Source: Amborella trichopoda (Eukaryota > Streptophyta > Magnoliopsida > Amborellales > Amborellaceae). Taken from it: a DNA stretch of 64,000 nt. Below, in pieces: positions 1 to 10,700 of this stretch; positions within the stretch are counted from its first letter, which is position 1, and each line of letters opens with the position of its first letter. The notes beneath the pieces were generated by a model that did no database searches, had not been told where the DNA came from, and saw nothing but the letters and a program-made list of their open reading frames with translations. The position numbers and the translations under genes were made by a program. The stretch covers positions 217,636 to 281,635 of the forward strand of contig NW_006499827.1 in assembly GCF_000471905.2 (NCBI RefSeq). The letters run 5' to 3'.

Positions 1-1013
1 TGACCTGAATCCAAACCGAGTAAATTCTCACCCCTGCACTCTGCGACGCTCCTAAACCCTACCTTTTTAACATGGGAGGAGCGCCTCTGTATCTTCGAGA
101 CTATGAGTGCGGTCAGGCAATCCCTAACATTTTTCTGCCTCCCAAAAACCTCTCAAAATCTCCACATCAAAGCTCATTCCAAGAACAATTATTTCAATTT
201 TTATCCATTTTAATATAAATTTATTTTTTTCTCCCTCTTTTCTATTTTATTAGTTCTTAAATAAGGTCTACTTTTTCCTCTGCCTTATTGCATGAAACAC
301 TCTCCTTGCTCGTACAAACCAGGCAACGGATTAATTCATTAAAAAGTGAACTTCAAATGAAACTCTATTGCATTTTGAAACTTAGACATATGTTAACACT
401 TCACGATATAGGCCCGATACCTTTCGAGATCATCAATGCTTGGATACCATGTTGACGCGTCTGACACAAAGTTAAGATTTATTAAATACAGCATTTCTTG
501 GAATAAAAAGTTGTGAACAACGTGAGTTCAAACCTCAAAGCATCTTAACTTTAAAGGGCGCAGGTCTGCCGCCAAACAAAGATGGAAACTACTATATTAC
601 TTCGAAGAATTTCATTATTAACGGCAATTATAAAAAAAGCAAGATCTTGAAAATTAAAAAAAATTACATAAATAAAATGCTTTTTGGATTTTTTATGTCC
701 TATATTTGTTGATGTTTAATAATTCTAATTTGATCAAATTCATAAATTTAGCACAAAATTATTATATAAATACTTGTACCATGGTACCTGAAATTTTAGA
801 CACATTGCCGGTGTCCATGTAACACTCTTTTGAAGGCAAGGAAAAGAGGTTACACAAACCAAGCTTTCCATGAGGCATCTCATCCACACAATCCATTCAT
901 TGTGGGTTGGTGATCACATTTAAACAATGGGAGACACCCATGCTGCTGGACCGACCGTCCACTCCATTAGTGACTCAAAGCTTATTAAAGGTGAAACTTG
1001 AAGTGAGCCTGGC
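1..1013. other. 3' flank of the MATE gene; no gene seen
   Basis: AT-rich sequence. The first ~45 bp resemble the right end of the GGATCC/GGGTC-rich repeat at 58427-58850 (shared 'ccaaaccg.gtaaattctca'). A reverse-oriented 'ggatacca' at about 440 recalls a copia primer site but nothing else of an element is recognisable. No coding signal supported. Confidence 0.5.
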
Positions 1014-2558
1014 TTATAAGGTCAATTCCCTCTCTTGGGCCTTAGGCAACCCTTGGGGCACGGCAACAACCATTGCTAAACCTTCCACATCCAATCTATC
1101 ACTCTGTTCATCACCTTTTCCCTTCAATCCAACGATCTCTTGAGCCCTGCAAGCCTGACCCACCCAATCAATCCTCAAAACCATGGTCACCATCAAAAAA
1201 GCACAGACTGCAACCCCAACCAAAAACCCGAAGAACACGCCCCGCAAGCCCATCTTTCTCCCAAACCCAAGCCAAGCACCCAAAGGCAACGCCAACACAT
1301 AAAAACCAGCCAAATTCACCCACATCCCCACCCCCGGCGTCGCCGTTGCCCTCAAAACCCCACCGCACACCACCTGAGGAAAGTTAAACACCTCGAGAGC
1401 GGCCATAAGAGGCATCATCCTCTTAACCCCCCTGACCACTTCCCTGTTGTGGCTAAAAACCGAACCCCAAAGGCCCCGAGCTGAAACCATGATGACGCAC
1501 CCTAGCCACCCACTGAAAACACCAAGCCCCAGAGTCATGGCCATGGCCTCATAGGCCTTTTGATGGTGCCCAGCCCCGAGCTCGTTGGCCACGCGAACTG
1601 AAGCGCATGTGGCCAATGACAACATGACCGAGTAGAGCACATAGTCAGCATTGAGTACGATAGCGAGCGTGGCCACGGACTGGCGCGCATTAGGTAGGCG
1701 ACCTGTTAGCATCATAAGCAACTCATAGCACCACCATTCGAGGCATGTCATTAAACAACAAGGCGCCGCGAGCCTCAAAATGCAAGCAAATTCCTTGACC
1801 CATTGCCACCGCCCACGCCACCATCCACCAAGCCACGGACCACTTGTGGCTGCATAAGCGGCCATGAGTGCAGCCGCATTCAGGTCGGTCCACCACGAGA
1901 CCAAGGCCACACCTTGAACCGAATGGGCCAGGAAAACATTGAGGGGAATGTGAAAAGCCAGGGCAATGGCCGAACATATCATAATGGACACTGTTTGGCA
2001 CTGTGAGCTTAAGTAAGCTCTAAGAGGGCATAGCAACGAGGTGGCAATCAAGTCCGGCAACAGGTGCACCAAGTACACACGAGCAACGTTCGATAGCTCG
2101 TGGTCCTGGCCGAAGAAAATGAGGATTTTGTGTGCGTTTAGCCATAGGTAAGAGATGGGTAAGGAGGCCAACAAGAGGAAGAAGATGGTCAGGACCAGGG
2201 TCCGGTTTAGGAGGGCGTGGTTTCGAGCACCAAAGGCTTGGCCACATATGGGCTCCATAGCGCCTGTAAGGCCTGAAAGCACCGAAAAGCCTGTGACATT
2301 GGCGAAGGTCAGGCCGAGTGCACCACCTGCAAGGTTGAGAGGGCCTAAGTGGCCAAGAAAGGCTGTAGAGATTATGAGTTTCGTGAACCACATGAGGTTC
2401 ATGGCGAGTATGGGGAGGCCTATGTGACTTTGTTGTTTTAGCTCTGAAAACAAGGTTTTTTTGAGATTGGGGGGCCATTTTTTGATGTGGGGTAGTGGTG
2501 GGTTTGGAGGGTCATGGGTTTGCTCAGTTTTTTCTGCTTTTGGGGGAGGTGAAGGCAT
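1014..2558 (-). CDS. MATE/DETOXIFICATION multidrug and toxin extrusion transporter, intronless
   Basis: A single uninterrupted reading frame of 514 residues starts at an ATG at 2558 and ends at 1014. MATE proteins are polytopic antiporters that export organic cations, secondary metabolites or hormones across the plasma membrane, Golgi/endosome or tonoplast using a proton gradient. Seen here: a proline-rich hydrophilic N-terminus (about 1-30), then about twelve hydrophobic segments. Family hallmarks are visible: AGGALGLTFANVTG near residues 77-90, MEPICGQAFGA at 101-111, CLEWW at 272-276, and RVANELGAG followed by a PQVVCGGVLRATATPG segment in the second half. Length and lack of introns match the plant DTX48-56 clade, whose members have been tied to ABA export, iron, bicarbonate signalling and organ growth; I cannot assign the exact orthologue or substrate. 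Its TATA candidate lies about 420 bp upstream. The only oddity is Cys in CLEWWCYE where many relatives have Trp/Tyr. All antisense frames over it are shadows. Confidence 0.93.
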   Translation of the reverse strand: MPSPPPKAEKTEQTHDPPNPPLPHIKKWPPNLKKTLFSELKQQSHIGLPILAMNLMWFTKLIISTAFLGHLGPLNLAGGALGLTFANVTGFSVLSGLTGAMEPICGQAFGARNHALLNRTLVLTIFFLLLASLPISYLWLNAHKILIFFGQDHELSNVARVYLVHLLPDLIATSLLCPLRAYLSSQCQTVSIMICSAIALAFHIPLNVFLAHSVQGVALVSWWTDLNAAALMAAYAATSGPWLGGWWRGRWQWVKEFACILRLAAPCCLMTCLEWWCYELLMMLTGRLPNARQSVATLAIVLNADYVLYSVMLSLATCASVRVANELGAGHHQKAYEAMAMTLGLGVFSGWLGCVIMVSARGLWGSVFSHNREVVRGVKRMMPLMAALEVFNFPQVVCGGVLRATATPGVGMWVNLAGFYVLALPLGAWLGFGRKMGLRGVFFGFLVGVAVCAFLMVTMVLRIDWVGQACRAQEIVGLKGKGDEQSDRLDVEGLAMVVAVPQGLPKAQERELTL

Positions 2559-2975
2559 GGTTAAGAGGATGTAAGAGGGCCAATGGGAAAGAGGAGTGAG
2601 AAAAATAGGAGGTTAAAGTGCCAAAAGGAGTGAGGACTCAGAAAAATGGTAGGCTGGAAGATTAATGAGGAAACTGAAAAGCTGCATGCGTTTCGTGTGC
2701 AGACAAAAATGGTTAGGCATGAGAGAGAGAGAGAGGTTTTATGAGGGCTTGGAGAGAGAGAGAGAGAGGTTTTTTGAGGGGTTGTACCACCTAAATTGGT
2801 GGTTATGGTGATTGGACTTGTTGCTGATTTGGGTGTGATTTTATTGGAGATTGGGTGCGTTCTGAGAAGGCATTCACTAAGTGAGAGAGAGAATGAGAGA
2901 GTATTGAGGGTCCAGAAAATCAACGTGCATGTCCACTAACGCACCGTGACAAGCTTTTTGGTTCATTGTCGCTTG
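2559..2975 (-). other. Probable 5' leader of the MATE gene with two (CT)n tracts
   Basis: Between the MATE start and the TATA candidate the minus strand is pyrimidine-rich, with (CT)n blocks at about 2720-2736 and 2751-2769 (seen as GA on the plus strand). CT-rich microsatellites are frequent in plant 5' untranslated regions. The 120-codon frame on the minus strand here is low-complexity Leu/Ser and is not a supported gene. Confidence 0.5.
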
Positions 2976-2982
2976 TTTTATA
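2976..2982 (-). promoter_or_regulatory. Candidate TATA box of the MATE gene
   Basis: Read on the minus strand this is TATAAAA inside CTATAAAACA, 418 bp upstream of the MATE ATG. It would give a CT-rich 5' leader of about 390 nt, which is common for plant genes. Position and motif only; no transcript evidence. Confidence 0.4.
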
Positions 2983-3164
2983 GCAAGGTTTTGCCTATCT
3001 GCGCCCCATACGTTATGCACGAAAATCCCTCATATTTGCTAATAATAGTTAGTTATGCATTCGTACTGCCTTTCGTGATTCCTCATTTGTCGTACTCACT
3101 CACTCATGAGTGAGAGAGGATCTCAAATGTCCAACTGAAGCTCCACTCACAACCGGTCCCATCG

Positions 3165-3391
3165 CATCCAAGTCTAGTCCAGGTCCAACCGGACCATCAT
3201 TCACCAGACCCAAACCCAAATACCATCATTCACCATACCCAAACCCAAATAGTTTCCAGACCCAAGATTTGGACCCAAACCTGGGTCCAATTTTCAGACC
3301 CATACCTAGACCCCAATCAGGTCCACCCCTCACGGGTCTGAGTTCGGATCCGGGTCAGGGTCCGGGTCCATTGCCAGCCCTAGATAACACA
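3165..3391. repeat. GGGTC/GGATCC-rich short repeat (MITE-like family member)
   Basis: A stretch built of degenerate 'gacccaaaccc' and 'ggatccgggtc' words, ending in 'ttgccagccctag'. The same word composition and a similar 'ttgccacccc' end occur in the 286-bp element at 48125-48410, which has a 9-bp target duplication, and in 58427-58850. The left end here is not clear. Confidence 0.5.
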
Positions 3392-4089
3392 TCCATAGTA
3401 GAATTAGTAGACCGATTATTCCATGGGGTTATATATTCACTACCGTTTTATTTGTTTTGTTATCGTTGAAGTGACAACATCAATGCAATTCCTTAAACGT
3501 GTTTGTCAACAGCTAAATTACAAGACATACCTTGTGCGAGTCTCTAAGCACCCCAGATATCTATGCTCAGAAATGACAGGTCTTCGGAACACTATAAAAG
3601 ACTTGATCATGAGATGCTCACTCATTTGGCTTTTCTCTTCACAAATAAAAAAGAATTGGTTAAGCTCAAACAGACAGCTCTTAAGAAAACTGAAAAACAA
3701 AACAAGATCATGAGATACGCACTAGGGTTACCATTTGGCTTTTCTCTTAACAAATAGAAAAGAACTAGCAGAGAGAGAGAGAGAGATTGAGCACCAGTAT
3801 CAGTAAAGAACAAACTGTGACAAGGAGAGGACATGAATAAAACAATGAGAAAATTGGAACATAGCACTTGAGAAATCCACTCCGATACCGAACTAGCCTG
3901 CTCTACTCATTTTCTAACTCTACCAACGAGTGTTCTAGCACCCCAAGCCAAACACCAACTTCACTTGAGCCATTATTCTACACATCCTCAGGATTACTGA
4001 AAAATAGAAAGGGGAACGTAACCCCAAAAAGATACAGATTTAAACAAAGGGATCAAAATATCATACAATCTAAACCATACATTGCTCAC
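3392..4089. other. Region between MATE promoter side and BIG stop; probable BIG 3' UTR/flank
   Basis: Directly downstream of the BIG stop codon. A degenerate direct repeat of about 50-60 bp is visible (unit at 3605-3656 and again at 3706-3764, both starting 'gatcatgagat' and containing 'tttggcttttctctt.acaaata'), plus a short (GA)n at 3770-3784. No clear polyadenylation signal close to the stop on the minus strand; no separate gene. Confidence 0.5.
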
Positions 4090-4746
4090 TCAACAAGACC
4101 TAAGCAAGATCGGCCCAACTCTAGATCTCAGCATATCACTCAAAGCCAACTGAACCTCATTAGAGCCATGCTCACAACCCACCAAACCCGAAAGCAATGG
4201 AAAGAATCGACTCAAATTACTCTCAAATGACGAGCCCTCGAGACCACAAATGGCTTGGAGTGTGGCCACCACAAGGGGTGCACGGGCAGCCAACTCCCTC
4301 CTCTTTGCTGAGCCAAGGGGGATGGGCCATCGAGCTCTAGATACGGTGCTAGTGGACTCAGTTGAGGGCTCACACTGAGCTCTGGGCTCCATGCTCGTGG
4401 ACCCGGGTAAGGTTATAGATTGAGCTGTTTTGAGATAGACTTGCAAGACTTCTTTGCATAGTTCAAGGAAGGTCTCCACTTCAACCTCTCCATCTTTGGT
4501 GTCCCTATCGAGTAAGAGATTCTGGAGTAGGGTAAGACATACTTGGTAGGACTCATTCTCGAGGCGAAGCAATGGTGGATCTTGCATCTGGGTTGTGGGG
4601 CCGAGCTCTTGAAGCTTTGCACGCACGAAAGAGTCGCAGTTTATCTCGTGAGCGTAAGATGCAACTGTGTGTATGGCTTCAAAGAGGATAACAGTGTTCT
4701 TGGCCGACAGCTGAGCTCTGTACATGTTGTAAATCTCCATCACAGC
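4090..4746 (-). CDS. BIG2: BIG exon 11 (residues 1574-1791) and stop
   Basis: Acceptor ttgtag before GCT GTG ATG; encodes [30 protein letters not shown], then a divergent Ser/Thr/Pro loop and the conserved end [16 protein letters not shown]...LLRSC, stop TGA. Separated from exon 10 by 11,383 bp, yet frame and family order continue exactly. Confidence 0.93.
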   Translation of the reverse strand, partial: AVMEIYNMYRAQLSAKNTVILFEAIHTVASYAHEINCDSFVRAKLQELGPTTQMQDPPLLRLENESYQVCLTLLQNLLLDRDTKDGEVEVETFLELCKEVLQVYLKTAQSITLPGSTSMEPRAQCEPSTESTSTVSRARWPIPLGSAKRRELAARAPLVVATLQAICGLEGSSFESNLSRFFPLLSGLVGCEHGSNEVQLALSDMLRSRVGPILLRSC

Positions 4747-7700
4747 CTACAAAAGTGCATCAGAAGAAGATCAGCAATTCATGTGTCCCGCAAAAAAAAT
4801 GCTCAATATATGTATCTGATACGTATATTTTATCAATGGCATACTATATATTCTAAGACGTAATATCTCATAGGCTGGTGTGTGGTTTGGAAGCCTCACA
4901 GAAGGGGGCTTACACAAAAGAGGACCGAAAGAATGTAATCAGATTCTGTTCAGTAAATGATGATGGTTTTTCATGCAATAGGAACTCCGGCAATGTGTCA
5001 TTCAAGATAAACATGGCTTAAATGAATCAGGGAGGGTACCAACACAAATAAGCGATTGCGCATGGAATGTACTTGGAGGGCTGTTTCATGCGTGCATCGA
5101 ACATATATGCTGCCAAAGACAGGTGAGCTCACCATGCTGAGGAAAGACTAATGGTAGGGCACTACACCAAGGGAAACTTCTTCCCTAGTCAGTTTACTCT
5201 CGCAATAGACAGAACGTATCCATAGAGCAACCTTATGAGCCCCTAGGTGGCTTACTTATCAGGGTTCTGAAGTTTTGAAGGAACCATAGGGGCCTGAAAT
5301 AGCAGACTCGTTGACCCTCTTAGGCCTACTCTAAAATCAGTACCTGCCCCACAAAGGTAGGAACAAACTTTCTGGCCCGTACCAGCTTTCCGCCCTCACC
5401 TCCACTTCCTCTGGGCCTGTGGTAGCGAGCAGGGCATGCATTACTTCAGTCCCCCTTTAAGATTCAAGCCTTCAATAGACATGTATATCCAAAAACGTAC
5501 TTACTATTGACAAAATTCAGAGAGGTATCCCAATCCCTAATCACCATGTCGAGCATAGAAACACTGAAGAAAATGTAGATCACTAATTCTTGTCCTGCCC
5601 GATTACTGCTCAAGTATAGGCTGCCACACTAGGCATTTTTTAGTGGTGGTTGATCTGGCCCAAAAGCACTGAAGTCCTCTTCACTGCCTACCACTCACCC
5701 CCAATCCCAAATGCAGATATTTTCTTATGGCAGGCTACCATTCTAGCCTCGATTTGGAACTTGTTGCTCAAACACAATGCCAAAACTTTTGATAGCAAAA
5801 AGAGAGAGGGTGTGAGCCCTGTGCTCAAAAAGATAGAGCCACAATTATATTTTGGGCTCAAAGCTGTAAGGCTTTTGTTGACTGATCATCTTCCTAGAGA
5901 ATTGAGGGAACATCAGCACAGTAGGCCTATGGGCATAGCAAAATCAGGTTTATCAAGGCCTCCTCCATTGGGAGTTGTTAGCCTCAATTTCAAATGGTTT
6001 TCCTTAGCCAACCTGGGTCCTGGGGTGGGTGGCTAGTTAAGGAACCATCTATACCATTGTCTACTCTTGTATGCAAGGCCATATTGGGTATGTTGATTTC
6101 ACCAGGACCCAGGCGTTGGTTCTTCTCAAGGGTCAGAAACTCTTTGGCTCTGGTTAAGGTCACTCCTCCAAGTGGTTCAGATTTCATTCAGTGGTAACTG
6201 CTGGGACTCCACGCAAGCTCCATATCCTCAGTACCTCAAACCTTTGTTCAACCATAACTTGGCATGGTCTCATTCACTTATATATGGTGGGAGGCTAACC
6301 TAGAGAGCTGATAAACTCACCAAGGAGGGGACAATAGGAATTTGTGAATTGTGATCAACGCATTAGTGTCATAAAGGGACAGTTTTGTAACTCAACAGTG
6401 TATAATTTTACTTATTACTTTTCTCTGTTTTAATCAGTGCTTAAAAATCGCTGATCCTTCACGGAAACCCAAGTCAGATTGTTATCGGCCAACCTGATCC
6501 ATTTTCCTTATGGGATGGGGAATCAGCCCGGTTGATAAAAAATTGCCCTTTTCATCGGAACAAGCCGGGCGATTTTTGGCTAAAATAGGGGATCACCTGA
6601 CTGGCCAAGGATTCAAGTGATTCCCTGGAATCTCAATCAGCTCAAGAGAGTAGGGGCTTTTGTGATGAAAAATCAGATTGGACAGAATCGACAAATTCAA
6701 CATTCAAGTCCGGTGCCTATAAAAGGACTTGTAGGTTGTTTGTTTAGATCAGAGTGCTGCTTAGAGCCTCTCAGTCTAGATTTACTGCTTTGGTGTGCTG
6801 CTTTCTGCTTTCGTTCTTCTTTCTGCTTAAGCTTTGGTTTATGTTCTGTTAAGCTTTACTTCCTTTGCTTTATTTCTTCATGTTAATGTTTACAAGCAAG
6901 CTTCTGTTTTCTCTTACTCTGTTCATCTTGTTCATTATGGCCTTCCTTAATTCTGTTTGAGTGAACATGCATCTATAATGGTATCAGAGCCATAAGTTGT
7001 TGATTTTTTAAGGATATTATTTTGACTGGGTTAATCTCTGGTTCATATTGAGATTAGTATGCTCTGCGTCTGCCTAGCTGGACTAAGATCTCTCGCATCA
7101 GAAGACGTGGTATGTGCTGAAGGTTGATTTCAGGTGTTGATGTTATTCCACTGTCAATGCTTTCTGAAGTTGACATAACAGAAACTCTGTTAAAAGCTAA
7201 GAGGCCGTGGTTGGAGTTCATATCTTGTTAACACAAAAGGAAAGCTGGCCTTCCCTTCTTTTCAAAAAATACAGTCAATTTAATAATCCATATTTTAGAA
7301 AATGGCAGAAGATACTGTTTCAGAGGTTTCAATAGACAATACCCCTTCTTCTAGTTCTAATTTCCGTCCTATGTTTTCAAAAGAAGATCACCTTTTCGAA
7401 ATAACTTATACTCCAGAAAAGTTTTCATAAACCAATTCTCAGTTGATAAATCCTTATCATGTCTATGATAAGTCTAGTTTAAATTGGACCGAAAGAATTA
7501 AAAGTTGTGTGGGAAAAAGAACGCTGAAGCTATTAAAGAATATGTTCAAGCCTCTTCTTTTGACCAACACCAAATACCAGCTACCCAATCTGAACAATAT
7601 ATTACCATCACCCAACCTAGTAACCTATTTCCCCAAAAGCTTAAAGAAGGCTATACCCATATTCATTTTGGCACCATAAAGCTAGCTCTGACGTTTTATG

Positions 7701-10700
7701 GAAGAAAAGGTATGGAAGCACTTTATCGAATTGCTCTGCTAGATTCTAGGTTTTTAGAATACCAGCATGCATGTATTGGAACTGTTCAAACAACCTTGAA
7801 TGCAGGAACCATCTTTGTTACCTTTTTTCCTAATTTCAATATCCCAATCAAATACTCTCATTTGAGTTCAGCTTTTAAAGTCCAGTGACAGATTACAGGC
7901 ACAAAACAGATTGAAACAGCAACGGTAGCTACACTCCATTATCAAATGGTGTATAGATTACAGAACCATGCTTTTGACATAGTTACCCCTTTATCCCCTG
8001 AACAAGAAAATACTGCACTGTTTATCAAAATTGATAACAATTCCCAACCTGTCTGTCATTATATTCCTAGACAAATCTCTTGAGAAAGGTTGCTAAAGTT
8101 GATAGCATCTACATGGGTGACAAACTATGAAACTCTTCAAAACCAATGTCAGCCATTGATACAATCAAATTCTAGAATGACTAGAATGCCAGATGGAACT
8201 GTGCAGATAAATTTTCAAAGTCAAAGAATAACCGAGAACCAGACAAGAGAAATATTTCCTACCCAATTCCAAGGAATACTTGAAAAAGTTCCGATAGTTG
8301 CCTTTGACAAAACAGGAAAGCCAGTTTATGAACAAAAAACTGCAGATGGCCATAACTGGTTTGACACCTGTAATTGCTCTTCTTGCCTTGAAAAAGAATT
8401 AGATGATTTTCCAAAAAGAAAAAACAGAAAGAAAAAATCATCACAACAAAACCTTGATCAAAGATGCATGGAGGGTGATCCATCTGTCGGATTGCTTGGA
8501 GAAAGATCGGGTAAATGGGATTACTATGTAACATATGGTTGTTCAAACCCAAATCCCAAACCCACTGTTTCAGATATCATCCCTTTAGGATGGGATGATC
8601 CAGAAGAAAAGCAGATTTCAAATTGCTTAGCTTTTGATCCACAATGTCCAAGTTATACCTCAAATTTTCCCCCATTACATGATTTTGAGAAACCCCAAGA
8701 AAATGAAAGGCATGTATGGAAAATTAAGAATCCCAACAAAAGAGATGCTACAGGTTTACAAAATTCCATTTCTCTAGCCGAAGCTAGTTTAAATTGGCAA
8801 GCAAAGAATGCTAAATCTCAAAATTTAGCACTACTTTGAATAGAAGAAAAGCAAAATGCGATGTCTACTCAGATGCAGGGATTATCAGGTATAATAGTTC
8901 AATTAAAAGAAGGAATTCAATTGTTGCATGACGAATTGATGCATATCTTGTATACAGTCAAAGATATCAATGAGCAAACTTATTTGCTAGTTCAAAAAGG
9001 GCAAGATAAAGCCTCCTTGGAAAAACAGCTGCAAAGTCTTGAAAAAGACCTTTGGAAATCCCAGTACCAATCCCAATTCCAACCATTTCCACATACCCAA
9101 GCTTATCCCACTTTAAGAAGTCCTGATCCTTTTCCTCCTACAAGAACTCTTTACCCACCTACTGGTCTCATTCCTCCCAAAAATTATGGTTTCAGACCAT
9201 TGAGGACTTTTGAACAGGAAAGACAGTTTCCTGAAGCAATGTCTTTTCCTCAATTAAGAAAAAAGCCAAGTATGCATGCTCCATCTTCATCTCAACATCC
9301 AATTCCCAATTCCCCAACATCCTTACCATCATCTGCAGTCCAACCTTCCATTGATCCCCAATTACCAAAACAAGAAACCCATATGTTTCAAAATTCAAAT
9401 ACTGAATCATATGTTGTGGCATCTTCTGTTCTAGTTCAAATGCATATTCCTGCTAAACCCTTGAATGATATGAGTTTTTTTCTTAAGAACTTGAAAAAAC
9501 AGCCTGAAGTTAATCTTCAAAATGAAACCCACCGCTCAGATGATATGTCTAATACATCTGAAACATTTATTGAAGATAAATCTTCCTCTTCTATGGATTC
9601 AGAATCCTCATTGATGATGAATCCTCCAGAACAGCCACTTGAACCTGACCCAGTTATGGAAAAAGACCTCATATCACCTAACCACCAAGAACCTCAACCA
9701 CTTCCCACCTATGGTGACTCGTCCAAAGGCTTTACAATTGATGACATGCCACCATCAAGATGGAATGATAGATTCAAAGAAATCCAAGGATGGATGCATT
9801 CTGAAATGCTTAATCCAGCTAATACGTTAGCCGGTACAATTTCTAAAGTCATTGTTAGACTAAGAGGATGCCATTTTGACTGGTATATAAGTCTTGGATA
9901 ATACAGGCAAATGCAGTTGAGAAATAGTGATTCTATTCTTGAGTTTCTTAATTATCTGGTCTCTGAATTCTCAGGCCCAGTGAAACATGAACAAATTGTT
10001 GCAAGAGAAGAGTTTTTTCAACTCAAATGTTGTTCATTCAAAAGACAGAATTTTGAAAAACATTTTTCAGAAATGAACAACAGGTATCATAAGATAGGAG
10101 GAATTGATGATGTTAACTTAAAACAATTCTATCTTGAATCTGTACCTCCAACTCTTGGCAAAGAAGCTACTAAAACAATGGAAAATCAGGGACTTACTAT
10201 TCAAAACACCAGTTTTGGTGAGTTATATCAATATGTTCTCCATGCTTTAGAACGTTTGTGCAACCAAGTTGATTTTGTTAAAGAAATGGACAAAAATAGA
10301 CATCTATTGGGAAAATCTTGTGATAAGCCATATCTCAAAATCAAATGTAATGCAGAAACACAGTGTTCTTGTTCACAAACTTGGAAAAAAGACAAAGACC
10401 TTTGGAAATCCCAATACCAATCCCAATTCCAACCATTTCCACATACCCAGGCTTATCCCACTTTAAGAAATCCTGATCCTTTTCCTCCTACAAGAACTCT
10501 TTACCCACCTACTGGTCTCATTCCTCCCAAAAATTATGGTTTCAGACCATTGAGGACTTTTGAACATGAAAGACAGTTTCCTGAAGCAATGTTTTTTTCT
10601 CAATTAAGAAAAAAGCCAAGTATGCATGCTCCATCTTCATCTCAACATCCAATTCCCAATTCCCCAACATCCTTACCATCATCTAAAGTCCAACCTTCCA

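Noticed and set aside
425-470. Possible reverse copia primer site 'ggatacca'
   Set aside because: Only an 8-12-bp match; no LTR or coding remnant nearby.
1073-2478. Frames on both strands overlapping the MATE gene
   Set aside because: Shadows of the 514-codon frame; no domain similarity.
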